DNA from: Balanoglossus misakiensis
Lineage: Eukaryota > Hemichordata
Length of the DNA stretch: 64,000 bases
Assembly: GCA_040954595.2 (NCBI GenBank)
Contig: CM082585.2
Location: 7,626,001-7,690,000, forward strand
Direction: 5' to 3'
The notes below the pieces were generated by a model. That model saw only the letters and a program-made list of their open reading frames with translations. It searched no databases and was not told where the DNA came from. This document shows, one piece after another, positions 49,241 to 63,187 of this stretch; within the stretch, counting starts at the first letter, position 1, and each line of letters starts with the position of its first letter. Position numbers and translations under genes: made by a program.

Positions 49241-51087
49241 TTACTTCATCTTGTGGGTGTTGTAGACCAGCAGATTGTAGAACGAAAAGACACCAAACAG
49301 AAAATTCTGGAAGAACCATTTCACACGCGCTGACGTATCAGTGATGCCTTTAGCACTGAAAACGAAAAAAATGCAAAATGTAAATTGAGTTGAAGAACCA
49401 GTCAGTCATACAGCTTTCCAAGTCCTTTGAGTCAAGAGTCTAATAGACCAGTGCCATTTTCATCATGTCCACTATCTGATTCTTATTTTAATTTTTTTTT
49501 TGTGTATGTATATTTTACATTACAGACACATGGCCAGAAATAAAGTTTTTAATTACTAGTATAGTGAAATTTATTTGGATTCACGAATGTTTTACACTGT
49601 GTCTTGCAAGTTTTATGAATAGGTCAAAACATATAATCAAGTCTGCCGACTCTTTCATGAAGTCCACGGGCAAAAATATTTAATGCTCTATTAGCTCTCA
49701 CTATTCACAGAAGCAGGACTTACCTACAAACAGGAATTGATAAAAGTGCTTCGCCAACATGAAGAGCCCAAGCAAAAATATATCTGAAACGAAATGAGTA
49801 CAAGTTACGTTTGCAGTGAACAGTACACTTCATTACAGTACTTTTTATACATGTGCTAAGTTAAAGTTTGAGCTCAAACACGCCTTTTTCATAAAGAGGG
49901 GGCTCTTCTGAGACAACGCGAAAATGACTGTTATCGTTGAATTGAATTAAAGAGTGAATTGAGGTCCAGTGACAAAGTCATTTCAATTGACTTACCCTTT
50001 GTATAGTGCTTGTGGATGGTTGTCGACTAGATTTTTAACAAATGTTCCAAACGGACCAAGGGAGCCATATGGAATTATTTCTGGCTTAAAACAGGCTATC
50101 TGAAAAAGAAGAAGAAGAAAACGGTCAACATGCTGAATTCATTCCTTGATTTTGTGAATTTGTGGGTCATATGGTCTCCTGGATTAAAATTAGTTTCAAA
50201 GAAAAAAAATTCTGTACAGACAAATTATGATGGTATTTTGTGTACATAGATGGATTTACTGAAAAATATTACACATTCCACAAACAAGTGCATGAAAAAA
50301 AGTCTGCAAAATTGCCAGGTTAATATTTCACTGGATTACCCCATCATCATGATCATCATAAACCACATCTGCCAGGTGTGTTACTGGTGGTGCATTATAC
50401 CTAGACTTTACCTGACCATTGCAATTTGAACCTTGATGACAAAGTCCAATCTGATATACCGATAATACCCCCGGTAATCAAAGTTCATTCCGACGGTATT
50501 ATGTCAAAGAAGTTGTCTGTCAGTCTGCCGCAACAGGCGATTGACTTTTGCAACCAATTCGTGTCGGGGGGGGGGGGGGGGCAACAGACTCTGCCTGTAG
50601 GTTAGGACCGTACAGGAAAATGAGCGAACGTCGATCTGTCGGATATATCCATGGGACTCGATCAGAGCTAAGTTTGATCACCATAGAAACCCACCCTCTC
50701 TCTCACTCAATGACCAGACCCAAATTTATGTCCATGATGGACCCAAACTGCAATCTGACATCGACGGACTGTCTCGAGATTGGAACTAGTACCACCCATA
50801 GGGGCTCAAATCTACAACCGAGCCGCCCCTGATACAACTGTAAAAAATATCTCACATATATGAACCAGTGGGGCTTCGCGGTTGTTGATTTGGGGGGCAT
50901 GATGTACAAGCCACTGAGCAAGAACATGCATTGCACTAACTGCAGAATCACCGGAGGTCAAGTCTGGCACGGTTTTGCCCGAGAGAAGATCACCTACCGT
51001 GTAGAACCCCATACCAAACACAACGAACACCATCCCAGCGGCATTGGCTCTTACAAAATAATCTTTTCCGCTTTTCCTTTTCGTCAT
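49241..51087 (-). CDS. TMEM254: TMEM254 homologue, complete, about 122 aa
   Basis: Four exons: 50998-51087, 49996-50099, 49724-49783, 49241-49355; all phases agree and the sum is 369 nt. The start MTKRKSGKDYFVRANAAGMV is followed by a hydrophobic segment, then IPYGSLGPFGTFVKNLVDNH, YIFAWALHVGEALLSIPVC and AKGITDTSARVKWFFQNFLF, ending at NTHKMK. This matches vertebrate TMEM254 in order, length (human 123 aa) and signature residues (IPY..LGP.G.F...LVD.H, AW..HVGE.L, KGIT). It is a small multipass membrane protein of unknown function. The hexamer ATTAAA at 49198-49203 lies about 38 nt past the stop. Confidence 0.95.
50566..50581. repeat. Poly-G run (16 G)
   Basis: Homopolymer of 16 G in the first intron of the TMEM254 gene. 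Its length is prone to sequencing error. Confidence 0.9.
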
Positions 51088-52095
51088 TCTGAAATATTAC
51101 CTTGTCGATGTAACCCAAGTATAAAGCACGTTACACTTGCAGCAGCTGATCGTTTGTTTTCTGAACCCAAACATGACCTTTGACCTGGCTATAGCGCCCT
51201 CAACCGGATGATCACGGACGACCGTTTGTTTCTACTTTATCGGTGTACGTGTGTCCATAACATCATCACCATCCCCTTTCGCCGCCCCCGGGAACAGTAT
51301 GCAATAGTTTGAAACTTCCACCATTGAATGCTATGATATTACACAATAGAACATACATGTATAGAAAATGTCCTTTTTACCACTCGTGATTAAAACGCGA
51401 AACAGGAAATTGAACCATCAATATTTATGTCGGTTTGTGTTAGCTGTTTAGCGTTATCTGTCGTTTAGCACACTACGTAATAACTACACCAAAAACGTTT
51501 CACCGCTTTTATCGTAACGACTTTCGACATTTGAATTACCTAATCAACAGACGTGTTGCAAATGTCGTCAATATTTTCCCACCGTGTGGTTTGTTTGATA
51601 TTTGCTTGACGTCATACTTTCCATAGGGTTTCATTAAGTCCTAGGAAGCGTCAGCTTCGAAATGTCATACAAGCAGTCAGAATATGCTAGTTGTGAATTG
51701 TATATATGACCGTGGTATTGTAATCAGAAACAGTCAACTCTATCTCTAACTCTAACACTAACACTAACGATGTCTGTTTCGAGAAAGCGCATCTCGATAC
51801 TTGTGTAAACATGTCTATACCCCTAAAATACCCCCGCGCTTTAAGCATCGCCATCAAATTCCCGATAAATTATTCATCGCGGGGATATAACTCTCTCTGA
51901 CAAGGAAACAAAAGCGTCACTGAGCTTTCTCATAACTTCCCATTTAACGACCACACATTAGTTTAATCTTTGTTTAATGAACTGCATAAATTTCCCCCAA
52001 TGCAATAAAACGTAACCGTTTTAGCCATAAATAAGTCGAGAATCCTGCATAAATGCAAACATCCGTCTTCTCTCGTGTCTATTTCCCTGTGCTCG

Positions 52096-52277
52096 TTAAA
52101 GGTATACGGTCACCTATACAAATTTAGCCACAGTTACCATGGTAAATCGAGATCTAACCAATCACAGATTTTCAGTGGGTGGCACACGCGAAAATAAAGC
52201 GTTCTTTAGAACACTCAAATACGCCATTTCAACTATATATGGCGATATGTAAATTGGAGGTGACTGTATACCTTTAA
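52096..52277. mobile_element. Short MITE with TTAA target duplication
   Basis: Terminal inverted repeats AGGTATACGGTCACCT and AGGTGACTGTATACCT (one mismatch) bound a 174-bp element at 52100-52273. TTAA flanks both sides (52096-52099 and 52274-52277). TTAA duplication is typical of piggyBac- or Kolobok-type non-autonomous elements. No coding capacity. Confidence 0.8.
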
Positions 52278-52466
52278 GCGCGCCTGGGCGTCTGCTTTTG
52301 TTGATTTCACTGACGCGGTGTTGTGCTTTGGGAAACTATGCGCAAAATGAAACGCAACTGCAGGAAAGATATTCACCTCCAGTCATAAATTTTGCTTGTT
52401 TTTTTGGTCATTGGTTAGGAGTATAGACCATCTGGTGTCGCGATAAATTTATGCGACGGATTTTGT

Positions 52467-52502
52467 CCTCCCCTCCTCCTCCTCCTCCTCCTCATCATCA
52501 TC

Positions 52503-52542
<40 letters not shown>

Positions 52543-52543
52543 C
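52467..52543. repeat. (CTC)n(CAT)n microsatellite
   Basis: Compound trinucleotide tract, CCT/CTC units then CAT units. Confidence 0.95.
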
Positions 52544-54814
52544 CATACCAACACCACCATGGTTAATGTTGATATCTTTTCATGGGAAGACCTAGCGACA
52601 CTACAGCGTCAGTGAAACCCGTCATAACAAAGACAGCCATGCACTTCCACCAGACCGCATAACGAACAGAAGAAGGACAATTTATCTTCAGAATTACAAG
52701 CCGAATCAGCGGGACATGAACTTACCAATTTAAGAATCAGTGTGATGCCGTGATTGACAGGATTGTATCATTCATTGTCTGTCGCTTCAGAACTATGACA
52801 GCTGTCACTGCCTGTTTGCGTGAATGCAAATACCGGCATGCACGCATCGCCACCAGCCCAGACCGAGACCCGAAATCCACGTGGTCCAATTTCTTTCTCA
52901 AAAACTAAACACAAAATAAAATGCTCAAAAATTGAGAGAAAACGAAATTGCACCTCACTGAGCGAACACACAAAGCTTACATCAGACCGGTATTGGCTAG
53001 CAATTTGTAACCAAAAGGATAGTTCCGATGTCAGATCATTATCATGTGTTAAAACTATATTTCTTGTTATCAATTTTCTCAAAATAGAAATTGTAATTGA
53101 ATTTATAGGAACTTATGAATGTTTTGTTAAACCAGGCTATTATATTCATGGGAAGAGCCATTTATTGGTATATAAAGTTGCGAGAAAAACCCTGTCGTCG
53201 CGAACCTCACAATCTTCTGGTTTGATGTCATCAAAGGTACCAACAATGGAAAAACACGGACGTGACAACCATCAAAAAGACCCTGGTTTAAATTACCGTT
53301 TGATTACGTGAAAAACTGAAATTATGCAACTTTTTAATATCACAGGAAAAGTCGGGCCTACAATAACGCCAGTCAAGATTTATTACATTAATATAACTTC
53401 AATTTGCTTGTAAAATTCTCATATGAATGAATTATAGAGTTCAGCTACTGTTATTTTGTCAAATCTTTGGAAATTGTCAACGGAACAGCCATAGGCGCCA
53501 ACAGACATAAATAAATATGGCACATTTTTCTTCGTCTAATATAAATTGCCTAGTACACAATCCATATTCCTTTTGCACGTGTCTATCTTCGCCCAGACTA
53601 TCAATGCGGTTTACTTCTCGTCTTTAGAAAGTGCAATTTTATACGGGGATTAATATTTGCGCTCGTAATTTGAGTTTCTAAATTAATTTGCATTTTTAAC
53701 AGGGAGAATTTGTCACACGCAATTATTGTGGCTGTTTATAGAGGCTCCTTGGGAATTGTGACTGTTCTGAAACCGGGCTCGTTTAATTAGTAGCCGTGTA
53801 ATGAATACGTTCAACATCGAAGTTTTTCTGTGCTCATATCCCTGAAACACTGCAACGTTAAATGGCGCATCTATAAGTCTTTGGATGACCATGGGGTTTG
53901 AACATTTCTTTTCCTCACTTTTTGGTAGTAGCCCCTCCGTCCACATTATTTCGAACACCCCTACGTTGGAAAGTTACCCTGTCCTGTCGTGCTCGAGTCA
54001 CCGTGGCTAATATCTAGTGGCTCCCCCCGAAACTAAATGTCAGCTGTCTGCAATGTCCACGAAGGCCTGACACAGTGCAATCCGACCAGGGTCTGCAACA
54101 CGTCGACGCTAAATCGCCAGCGAAAGAGGCCTGGGTCCTTATATAGTATACTGCCACAACTGGACCAAGTACACAGCGAATATGTTTGCTCGCTGTCGTG
54201 GTGTGTTCGTTGTCTCTCTACTGGGGCATATGGTATGTTCTTAAACGTTTATAGATGAACCATTAGAAGAAGTACAACTAACTTATTACACATAATCCTT
54301 GCTTTAGTTTATCTAGGACGTGACATTTCACGAAGTGTCAGCTAATTTGTTGAATTTTCTATTTCGATATAGAAAAAAAGACTTGTTGATATAAATGAAA
54401 CTTTACCAATAAATACACCTGTCCAGCATTGTATTATCTAGGACAAGCGTATAATAGCATATACACACTTTTTGCATTATTCACGGCTTCACAGATATTT
54501 AGCGGTGTCGTTAAATTATTACTGCTTGCAATGACATTTCCCGATGTCAAATATGTATCAAATAACCATTTTGTAATCACTCATCTCTGATAGCACTTTT
54601 AATCATCTTAGCGCAGTTGCCGTGACGACGGCAGTATGAGATTCACTGACCCGCGGTGTTAATCGTTTCAGAACGTACAGAATCTCACGTCACCGCACTG
54701 TCACAGGCATTGGCAATAATTGCATTGAAAGGTTCCAACTGTTCAGTCAGCTGCCTGCATTTCTGTCAGCAGTTACTTCTCAGAAGCACATGCTCTAGTC
54801 CTTTCTTCCAAGTT

Positions 54815-54829
54815 GGGGGGGGGGGGGGG
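54815..54829. repeat. Poly-G run (15 G)
   Basis: Homopolymer of 15 G in non-genic sequence. Confidence 0.9.
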
Positions 54830-55541
54830 AGGGTCACCGTGATGGCCTGTCTTTCGCACAAATTTTGTTCTACGATCCAATATGGCCGACCGATGTTGCC
54901 ATGCCCACGCGGATGGTTGTTCGTTGGAAGTTGTACAAGGGATAAACACTCCACGTTAACTCCCGGGCTCTATGTGATCAGAACTTAAATGATCCCAAAT
55001 AAATATAAGTTTTTATGGAAAACCGTTAATGCAAATGTAAGTGTCGTAATAAAGAAATGGTTCTATTACTTTACGACTGCGATGTGATTCACAATATAAG
55101 TCTATTTTTTTATCATATTGGCCCTTTCTGTGACATGGATTTTTAAAATACATATATTCATGGTTTACTTAAATGCCCTGAAGACTGTAGTTTTTCTCCT
55201 GTGATGAGTACGAAATCTCTTTGTATGCCAATAATGTTGGGCTCGTCCAAGTGGAAATTATTGTCACCATGCCTTTGTCCCTGTACACAATGTTGCATTG
55301 TGGTTTATTCAGGCGTTTACACTGTAAATCATATGAAGTATGATTATTTTTTATCTTTTCCTCTCATCGCGCTTTCCTGGAAAATTAAAACCAATCGTGC
55401 AATATACAGATATTAATGTGACAATGTGAAAAACTAATTTATTAAAGCAACATCTCTTTGTCTACGATCAGACAGATCTATTGATGCATATGTAAATTGC
55501 ACAGGGACTGTAACATAGTGGGCTCTCACTGCATATAGAGA

Positions 55542-55592
55542 TGGCCACTAACACAGGTTTGACTGGACCGATCAAACTTTTGTTAGTGGCCA
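55542..55592. repeat. 21-bp inverted repeat (hairpin)
   Basis: TGGCCACTAACACAGGTTTGA at 55542-55562 and its near reverse complement at 55572-55592, with a 9-base loop. About 18 of 21 pairs match. Function unknown. Confidence 0.6.
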
Positions 55593-57248
55593 CTATAGAC
55601 AGGTTAGCACTGTACTGGTCGAGTGCAGCATTTCCATAAGTCGTTGCACGCATAACAATATACTAGTACCCTAAGCATTGAAACGCGCTAAATGACAGTT
55701 CCGTGAAGTTAAAACTATTTTACACTCCGCACCGTAATAATAAACCTGCTTGATTCGGAATCTCGGCACAAGTCAGAAAGAAAAAGTACACACACAGGTT
55801 AATGTCTCGGAGAGTCATCATCTATGAGTTATACTTTCGAGTGGTGACCTCCAATTATTCGGCGATCGCTCAAAAGTGTAATGACGTTTATTGTTTTGGA
55901 CATATGCTGAATTAAAATAACACGATCAGTTTTGAGTTTTAATGGTCGGTTTGAGCTTCCAGTTCTAATGTCAACCCGGGTATCAGCGACATACGCTCGT
56001 TTCGCTGGTAAATCACGAACAGGCGTGTTTGACATCCATAGCCTGTATAAGCCCCGCACTATATGACATTTCCGATTTTAAATGTCTACTTTCGGTTTTA
56101 CCCACGTGTCATTTTCCTATTTCCTTTACAGATCGGATCGCATTCGTATGTGCATTATAGGTGATATTTAAAATTAAACCACACAAATACAACTATCATT
56201 CGCCCGGGGTGACTTTTTTGCGTGTTATTGCTGTTTCATTAGCTGGCTGAAAAGTAGGTTGTTTGATTGTCTGTCCTGCAGCAAAGATGTGCGAAATTGA
56301 ACTGTGAAAAAAAATTAAGTGAGTCTTTCAACTTGATTGATGTTTGATAATTACGAACCACAACTGGATACCCTTCCAGCTATTTTATGCAATATTTGAC
56401 ATGATGAGCATGCGCAAATTCAAGGAACTATATATGTTCATCCGCAGACAGAGACCTATCGACAAACGGCGTTATGTTGTTTCAATCTTTAGGTGCTTTT
56501 ATGGCAACATTGGCGCTATAAAAGTCTGCAGGCTATTTAGGGGTTTAAATCTGGTGTTTATACAGACTGCAAGGTTCAATTTATTTTTTTCATTTCGTTC
56601 GAGGCCTCTTTCATTGAGTTTAAAAGACTTGTTAGTTATTCCCTACCCAATCAACGATGACAAATTTCCTTTTAAATTGGTATTAAGACTGGTAATCTCG
56701 TTAATATCAACAAAGAGGCGACAGCATTGCCAGAAGCAAAAACAATCTCAGGAATCAACTGTGTCGAAAGACATTTATACATTTATATTATGGACCCTTC
56801 CCTCAAATTAATAAACATTCGTTGTGGCCAATGGCAGTTTTTATATCATTCTCAAACCTCTGCACTATATCACTATTTGTACATAGTTTCCTCAGCAAAA
56901 ATGTGACTTCGTTTCAATTAAACTAATAAAACAGATCGATCGCTGTTTGCCCTAGTGCCTTGTGTGATTATCCATCAACGGTCTGTCGTCCAAAATAATA
57001 AATATCTTTTGAATCACCTGCAATCTGAGTTAATTTATTGCGGTCTTTTATGAACTTGGTCACTCATATAAGCCGCCAATTCCGGTTTCGATTCAACAAC
57101 TTAATTTATTGGGGAAATATGGGCTGCCTCGCTAATGAGAACACTTGATGACATTACACTCATGGTTTGAGTGGTTGAATAGACGGATTTGTTGTCAGGC
57201 TTACCGTTTCGATTTGCGAAGAACATTGCATTCTTTGAACATACCGCT

Positions 57249-57480
57249 CATTGCGAGATCTCGCGAGACTTGGTTAATTACCATGGTAGCAAGGGGTCGC
57301 TGTTCAAGTAGTTGTATGAAACTAGAACAGGTGCAGATTTCAACCAAAATTGTAACTTGTGTGCAATTTAACGCGATGGACCACGTGTTGTTTGTCCTGT
57401 ATCACACGAGAATGTCCTCCCACATAAACTGCCCAGCCACGCGAGATCTCGCAGGATCTCGTGGAGTTCGGTAATAGTCT
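57249..57480 (+). repeat. Dispersed repeat family R1, full-length copy (about 230 bp)
   Basis: Begins TTGCGAGATCTCGCGAGACT, runs through GTATGAAACTAGAACAGGTG and CACGTGTTGTTTGTC, and ends with GGATCTCGTGGAGTTCGG. It aligns along its whole length with the inverted copy at 59152-59398. Confidence 0.8.
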
Positions 57481-59151
57481 ATGGTCCTTTCATCGTGCCA
57501 TGCACCATGCACACGCAAATTCCCTGTGACGCGTGCGCATAAATATCCCTACAAGAATTAGACGTTCTTTTTGCAGAAGCAAGCTGGGTACAGATTGCGT
57601 AAACTGGACTCGTTGGAAATAACATAGACTAAGGACCGGAGCAGCGGATGGTGTTACAATATCAAGCGACAGAAACGTGCGCCAAGCTACATCTCGTGGA
57701 TCGAGAGATGAGGTACTTTAATAGGCGTAACTGTCACGTAATATATGTAATCGACACATAATCCGTTTTACGTGCACCCTACTCGTTCATCTCAATTCCC
57801 AGCAGCGTTGATGAAATCATTTCACTTAGATGAGACCGTCAGCTCTCCACGCGTGGCAACACCAAAGAATCACGGAGAAAATGGGTTGGAATTGAGATAA
57901 ATGGTAATGTAGCCCTTGTTAGAGACTTACAAATCCGTTCTCTTAGATTATTATGAAGGCTTTGGCGCTGTTACTTTTAGCGGAGATCGGAGAAACACTC
58001 GGACCATTGTGGGAACTATCTACTATATCATTCAAGCAGTGCTTACTTGATAATTTTGCATTGCCAGTGAGCGTGTTACATGCTGTGTGTATACAATACA
58101 CTAGTGTTAGTCAAAGAAAAAAAAAATCAGAACTAGTTTATGCCTTACATTTAGAATTAAATAAAATATAGGTGTGATTAGTTGTAGAATGGGATATAGA
58201 GTTTTTACAACTGAAGTGGATATAGAACTTGTGGGTCAATGTAAAACTGATCCATGCGTGTATATAAAACTGTCACTATAGATTAAAGGGACCTGTAACT
58301 CCAAACTTTTAAAATGCCAAATAGTTCCATTCGTTTCTCTTAAGACGTCCTACATTAGCTCGGGATCGATATTGATCGTACGCAAACCCCTATTATCTAA
58401 CTCGGTTTGTTAGATTGCCTCATTCTGTCTGTCGGGGGCAAACAACACGTCGCGTCCATTCCGCGCCGGTTTACATCACGCGTTATTAACGCGCTGATGA
58501 AGTAGGGCGGATCAACTTCGATTTGGGGGTGAATTTGTCCGCGGCGCTCCTGGTGGCCCGAAATCCGCTTTTGGACCACCTAGGTCATTAATAAAGATCA
58601 GCGTTCGTTACTTTCATCGGTGAGGTTTTACAAAATCATGTGAATGGAGACAAATGGAAACTGGCGTTCCCGCGGAGTTCTTTTGTTGCTGTCCCGGAGA
58701 AACTTTTCTGTTGAAAACACGACGAAGAACTAGGGTAGAAATGAAAGTTGACAATCCGAAGTAAAATAAAGTATAACATTCTGCTTCCAAAATAATGCTT
58801 TAATTTTTGCGTTTCTTGTAAGAACCGCGGATACTCTGCACAAGTCGTGTGTGTGTGTTGGATAACTTTTGTCACAGTCATGGAAAGGAAAGTCCTCATA
58901 CGTCAACGGTACTAAGCCACATTTTGTAATTACATTTCGAAACACTATACACGCTGTACGTCCGGTGAGATTAATTGAAGTGAAACCCCATCATGAGCAT
59001 TGGATGAGTTCTTCATTTCAGACTAGAGGTAGATGTGACTATTAATTAGGATGTGGTCAATTCATGAATATACATTTCTAATCCTTTTTACGTGAATCTC
59101 GACCGTAGAAGGGTATGCGCGCGCCCCATATCAGTCCGTGGTGCTCAATAG

Positions 59152-59398
59152 ACCATTTCCCGAACTCCGCGAGACCCTACGGGATCTCGTGTGACTTTAA
59201 GCATTTTATATTGAAGGATATCCTCATGACAAACAACACATGGCCAATCGTGTGAAATGGCACAAAGGTGACATTTTTGTTAAACTCTGCACCTATTCTA
59301 GTTTCAAACAAAGCTCGACTCGCATAAATTACAAGCAACCCGTTGCTGTGGTAATTACCAAGTCTCGCGAGATCTCGCAATCAGCGGAAAACCATCTA
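59152..59398 (-). repeat. Dispersed repeat family R1, full-length inverted copy (about 245 bp)
   Basis: Reverse-complement orientation of the copy at 57249. Its termini (AATAGACCATTTCC and GGAAAACCATCTATT) form a weak inverted repeat, suggesting a non-autonomous DNA transposon. TCTCGCGAGA is at 59363-59372. Confidence 0.8.
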
Positions 59399-62300
59399 TT
59401 CAAAGCGGCGATTGACTGGAGAAGACGTCATTGTAATCAGGTTGATTGAACATGGTACAATTTTTGTGTGTCTATAGCCGAGTTTTCTGTGATTGTATGA
59501 GCAAATACTCTGCTTTTGGTCAAGTTACACATAACGTTCGTCCCCCACCAACTACATACAAAAGAAAAACCACAGTGTTACTTTGTCGAATTTGGTTATC
59601 ACATCACCATATGGGTTTTAAGCCAGCGAAAATTGATTTCTATTTTAAGTTCCCCAGCAGCAAAAAAGAACATCTTAATTATATATAGCGATGCTATTCT
59701 CCTGGTATTCTACAAATGGTGAGTTGTTACGGTGCAATTATGGATAGCCATTTATATTCGAATTAAAATGTTCTGATTTGTATAACACCACGTATCATAC
59801 TCGGTTTTGATACATCACCCATCCTCGCCTGAATGAGATACAACCTGCCAGACTTAGTAGATTTCTAAAATCAGATTTTAACAAAAAATTCTCTTACGTT
59901 CAATTGTGAATAATCTTCAATACATAAAAGCACGACGGGCGCCGTATGTTGGTTTGGCTTACAATCTCTTGCAGCAACGAGGTATATCTGTAGTCATTAG
60001 ACATCAGAAGTTTCTTGGAAACTTGTTTGTACGACAAGGCGCCTCGAATGATAGACGCGATAATTATGCGTCACGTAACTAGCATGACTGGACATATATA
60101 ACGAGACTTAGCTTTTCATCTGTTCAACTTTTTTTTTCTTAGGCCAATGCCTTGGCGTCGTGGCTTTGCAATGTTATAAGCCTCTTTAAATGCGCCGGCG
60201 CACGCTCGCTACCTGTGTTGGACACCATGGTTTGTTTTTCGATCAGCCATTTACAAGGCCTTGGTCGTATAGTCATTTCAACTCGAGAACATGCCAGGAA
60301 TATTTTACGCCGTTTTCTAAAACTCACATCCGTGCTTGACAAACGTTTCCGAAGAAAGGGATAAAAACAGCGAGATTTGGTTGTTTCCATTCACAGTGTT
60401 AAAAATATTGTTTTCGGCGAAATGCTGTCTCAATCAGACAGCACGCGTCGGGAAACGAAATTTCCTAACGCATGCTAGATCACGGACCATTTAATTCATA
60501 ATTCCTGGAAAGCGTTCATCACTACACAGCGGCGGATATCAGTATTGCTTCATAACTCGAATGGCGCTCCCTTTTTTAAACTTTTGCCGGCAGTAATAGA
60601 AATCCCCGCTATTGCCCGACATCAGTGGTTATTGCCTGGAAAATCACCTCATATACAACATTAGCACCTTCAGATCGAGGTGTAATGGTATGTTTGATGT
60701 GCAAGCGACCGGGGGCACCGCGAACACGCAATCCTAAAGGTTTAGTCATCGCAAATAATGCAGATTAAAATTCAGCTGTTTTAATTGAATAAAGGATTTC
60801 GTTAACCGCGTTATATACATCACGGTAGCCATGACAACGTTGCTGTAGTCTGTAACGTCTGACTAATAAGTAAAGCGCAATGCCGCCAGAGTCAGTCTGC
60901 CATACGTCGTTTCGGTGTATTTTATTTTGTTAATGGCTATTTCTATTATTCACCAGCGAGGCAGCGAAACTGATGGACCGACTAATATTTCTGTCGGTGT
61001 CTAGGTGGTGAATCTAGTAAAAAAATATACCATTAAAATTCTTTTCCCAGCGCCATTCACTGGTCATGAATTAGTTGCCAGTTTACAAGTTGACGACACC
61101 GTTCCACTTTTCAATATTTCACGATACACTGAGTCAATCACGAGAGGCGATGTCATTTCTGTTCTGCAGTTTTATAGCAATCCATAAATCCTTTCGAAAA
61201 TCGCCCCATTGTGCTTATTCCCACTCAGAATGATAGATGTATTCAATTTAAGTTTGTATTGACACGGAGACAAAATCCTCAAATAGTGATATGAATTATT
61301 GGACTCCACTGTTTCGGGAATGACTGCGGAAAAACCACGAGACCGCATCGCGCAATCATCTTCACGCAACACACCCACTGAGTTCTCAATAGTCGTCAAC
61401 TTTTTTCCCCTAATAACTCAAGCTTTAGATATAAAAATACTGATGATAAATTCCCCCACCGCTTGACTTGTGAATCGAGTAGCCAAAGACGTGGACAGCG
61501 CGTGCGTGATTTATCATAATGTTTCTGAAAGTAATACAATATTTGATTGAATTGCACAGATGATCACTTCATCATTTCCTTCTCCGGAAGTACTGTGTGG
61601 TTCTGTTTGTTGATCCATTAAGCAGGACTGTTTAAATTCTTACAAGGCAAGATGCATTTTGTCCGAAAAAGAACAATACTATAGGCTCTAAGTTGCAATA
61701 TGTTGAATTACCTACAAGTTGCATACCTATATTAAATATTCCACGACCGAAGAGGCGAATTAACTGGTAGAATGTTGCCAAACACTGCATTTTATTCTTT
61801 TGCTGTACAAACACTACTGATTATTTATTGAGGCTGTTCAATTTCATGTGGCAAATTTTGTTTACTAAACAGTCTAATCTCCAAGGATACACATCCCGGT
61901 TTTATTGTTGCCCTGAGCCAATGCGCGCTAACCTATTCACAGCCCCTTCTGTCATTTTCAGAGCGACGATGATGATGTAACACACACATCAGAAAATCTT
62001 TACAAAAATATTCCATCGAGTCGACAAATTACACCCAATATTGCTCCCGTAGCAAATAACCAGATCCCACAAAATACACATGCCACATGAAATGCGTAGA
62101 TTGTGTATGGTGGGGTGATAGAACGGGACATACAACCGCGGAAATTGAAATTTACCAAGCATATATGGGTATGAATTAGACAGTGAAGGACAGACGAATG
62201 AATAATACGAGCCAACTGGCATGAAACTGCGGATAATGAAACTTCAACATTGACGACATCGTACTGGCTAGCGAAGATGTCCCACAAAATGGAAGTTTGG

Positions 62301-63187
62301 AAGTTCGAAAATGCTACGGCAACTTTATGCTTTAAGCTTTCACATACCGACACCCTACCCTACCTTACAACACCCGCTGTATACTAGTATATTCCTTCCA
62401 CACACAAAAACATGTTGGGCGCCCGTCACTATATGACCCCAAAACGGCACTGTCACTTCTACAAATGCACATTCTCAATGCCTCCACGAGAGGCGACAAT
62501 ATTCAACCTGTAACGACGTTTCCCTCATTCATCATTTTGAAGCATAATTGCTCTCTAAAATCCCGGCCTTGCTCGTTTAAAATCCTTCTCCCCCATCACT
62601 CATCTCAGCGTCGCTTGGCGCAGAAATCGATTCCCGCGCTCTTGGACGTTTTGAGCAGGTGCCTCTTGCATGACTGGGGGTTTAAAACGCACTTTAGGCC
62701 GGTTTCAGTGATTACCACCAAGACACTGCAGCTGTGACAGGCACTGAATTTAAACAAATGGTTCCTTGAAATACGTGAACTTTGCTCAACACATACCTTT
62801 GTATTCTTGTGTCTTGTTTTGATGAAAAGATCACGGTTTTCCCAAATCCGTCTTGAATACCCTGTTGGCAGGTGGAAAAGACGGGTTATTTCATGAAGGT
62901 ATACTAATGGCTTTAAGGATTTCTATTTCACAAGAGGAGGCCGAGAAAAGTGAACGCCATTTTCGTGTTTAAACTGCAAAAACAGCCTGAGGTAAAATAT
63001 CTGCAAGCCAGCAAACTGCGACTTGTCAATTTATAACGCACATTCTCATATTTTGCACAAAGTAATTTTAGCTTTAGAGTAACTTCTCTGCGTCTGGGGC
63101 TTCTTGGCGAGTTATGCAGACATTCGAGATATTGCGCAATATGGATGATGGGACTCACGTTTACATTAGGAAAAGTGAATTAAAGTT

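Noticed and set aside
53713-53958. Short minus ORF (81 aa)
   Set aside because: No motif, no splice context, AT-rich flanks.
56344-56811. 155-aa plus ORF in the gene-poor right region
   Set aside because: It is the longest frame there, but it has biased AT-driven composition, no recognisable motif and no flanking splice-linked exons.
60139-60390. Overlapping ORFs on both strands after a polypyrimidine-AG
   Set aside because: Both strands are open with no family resemblance and no partner exon; most likely chance.
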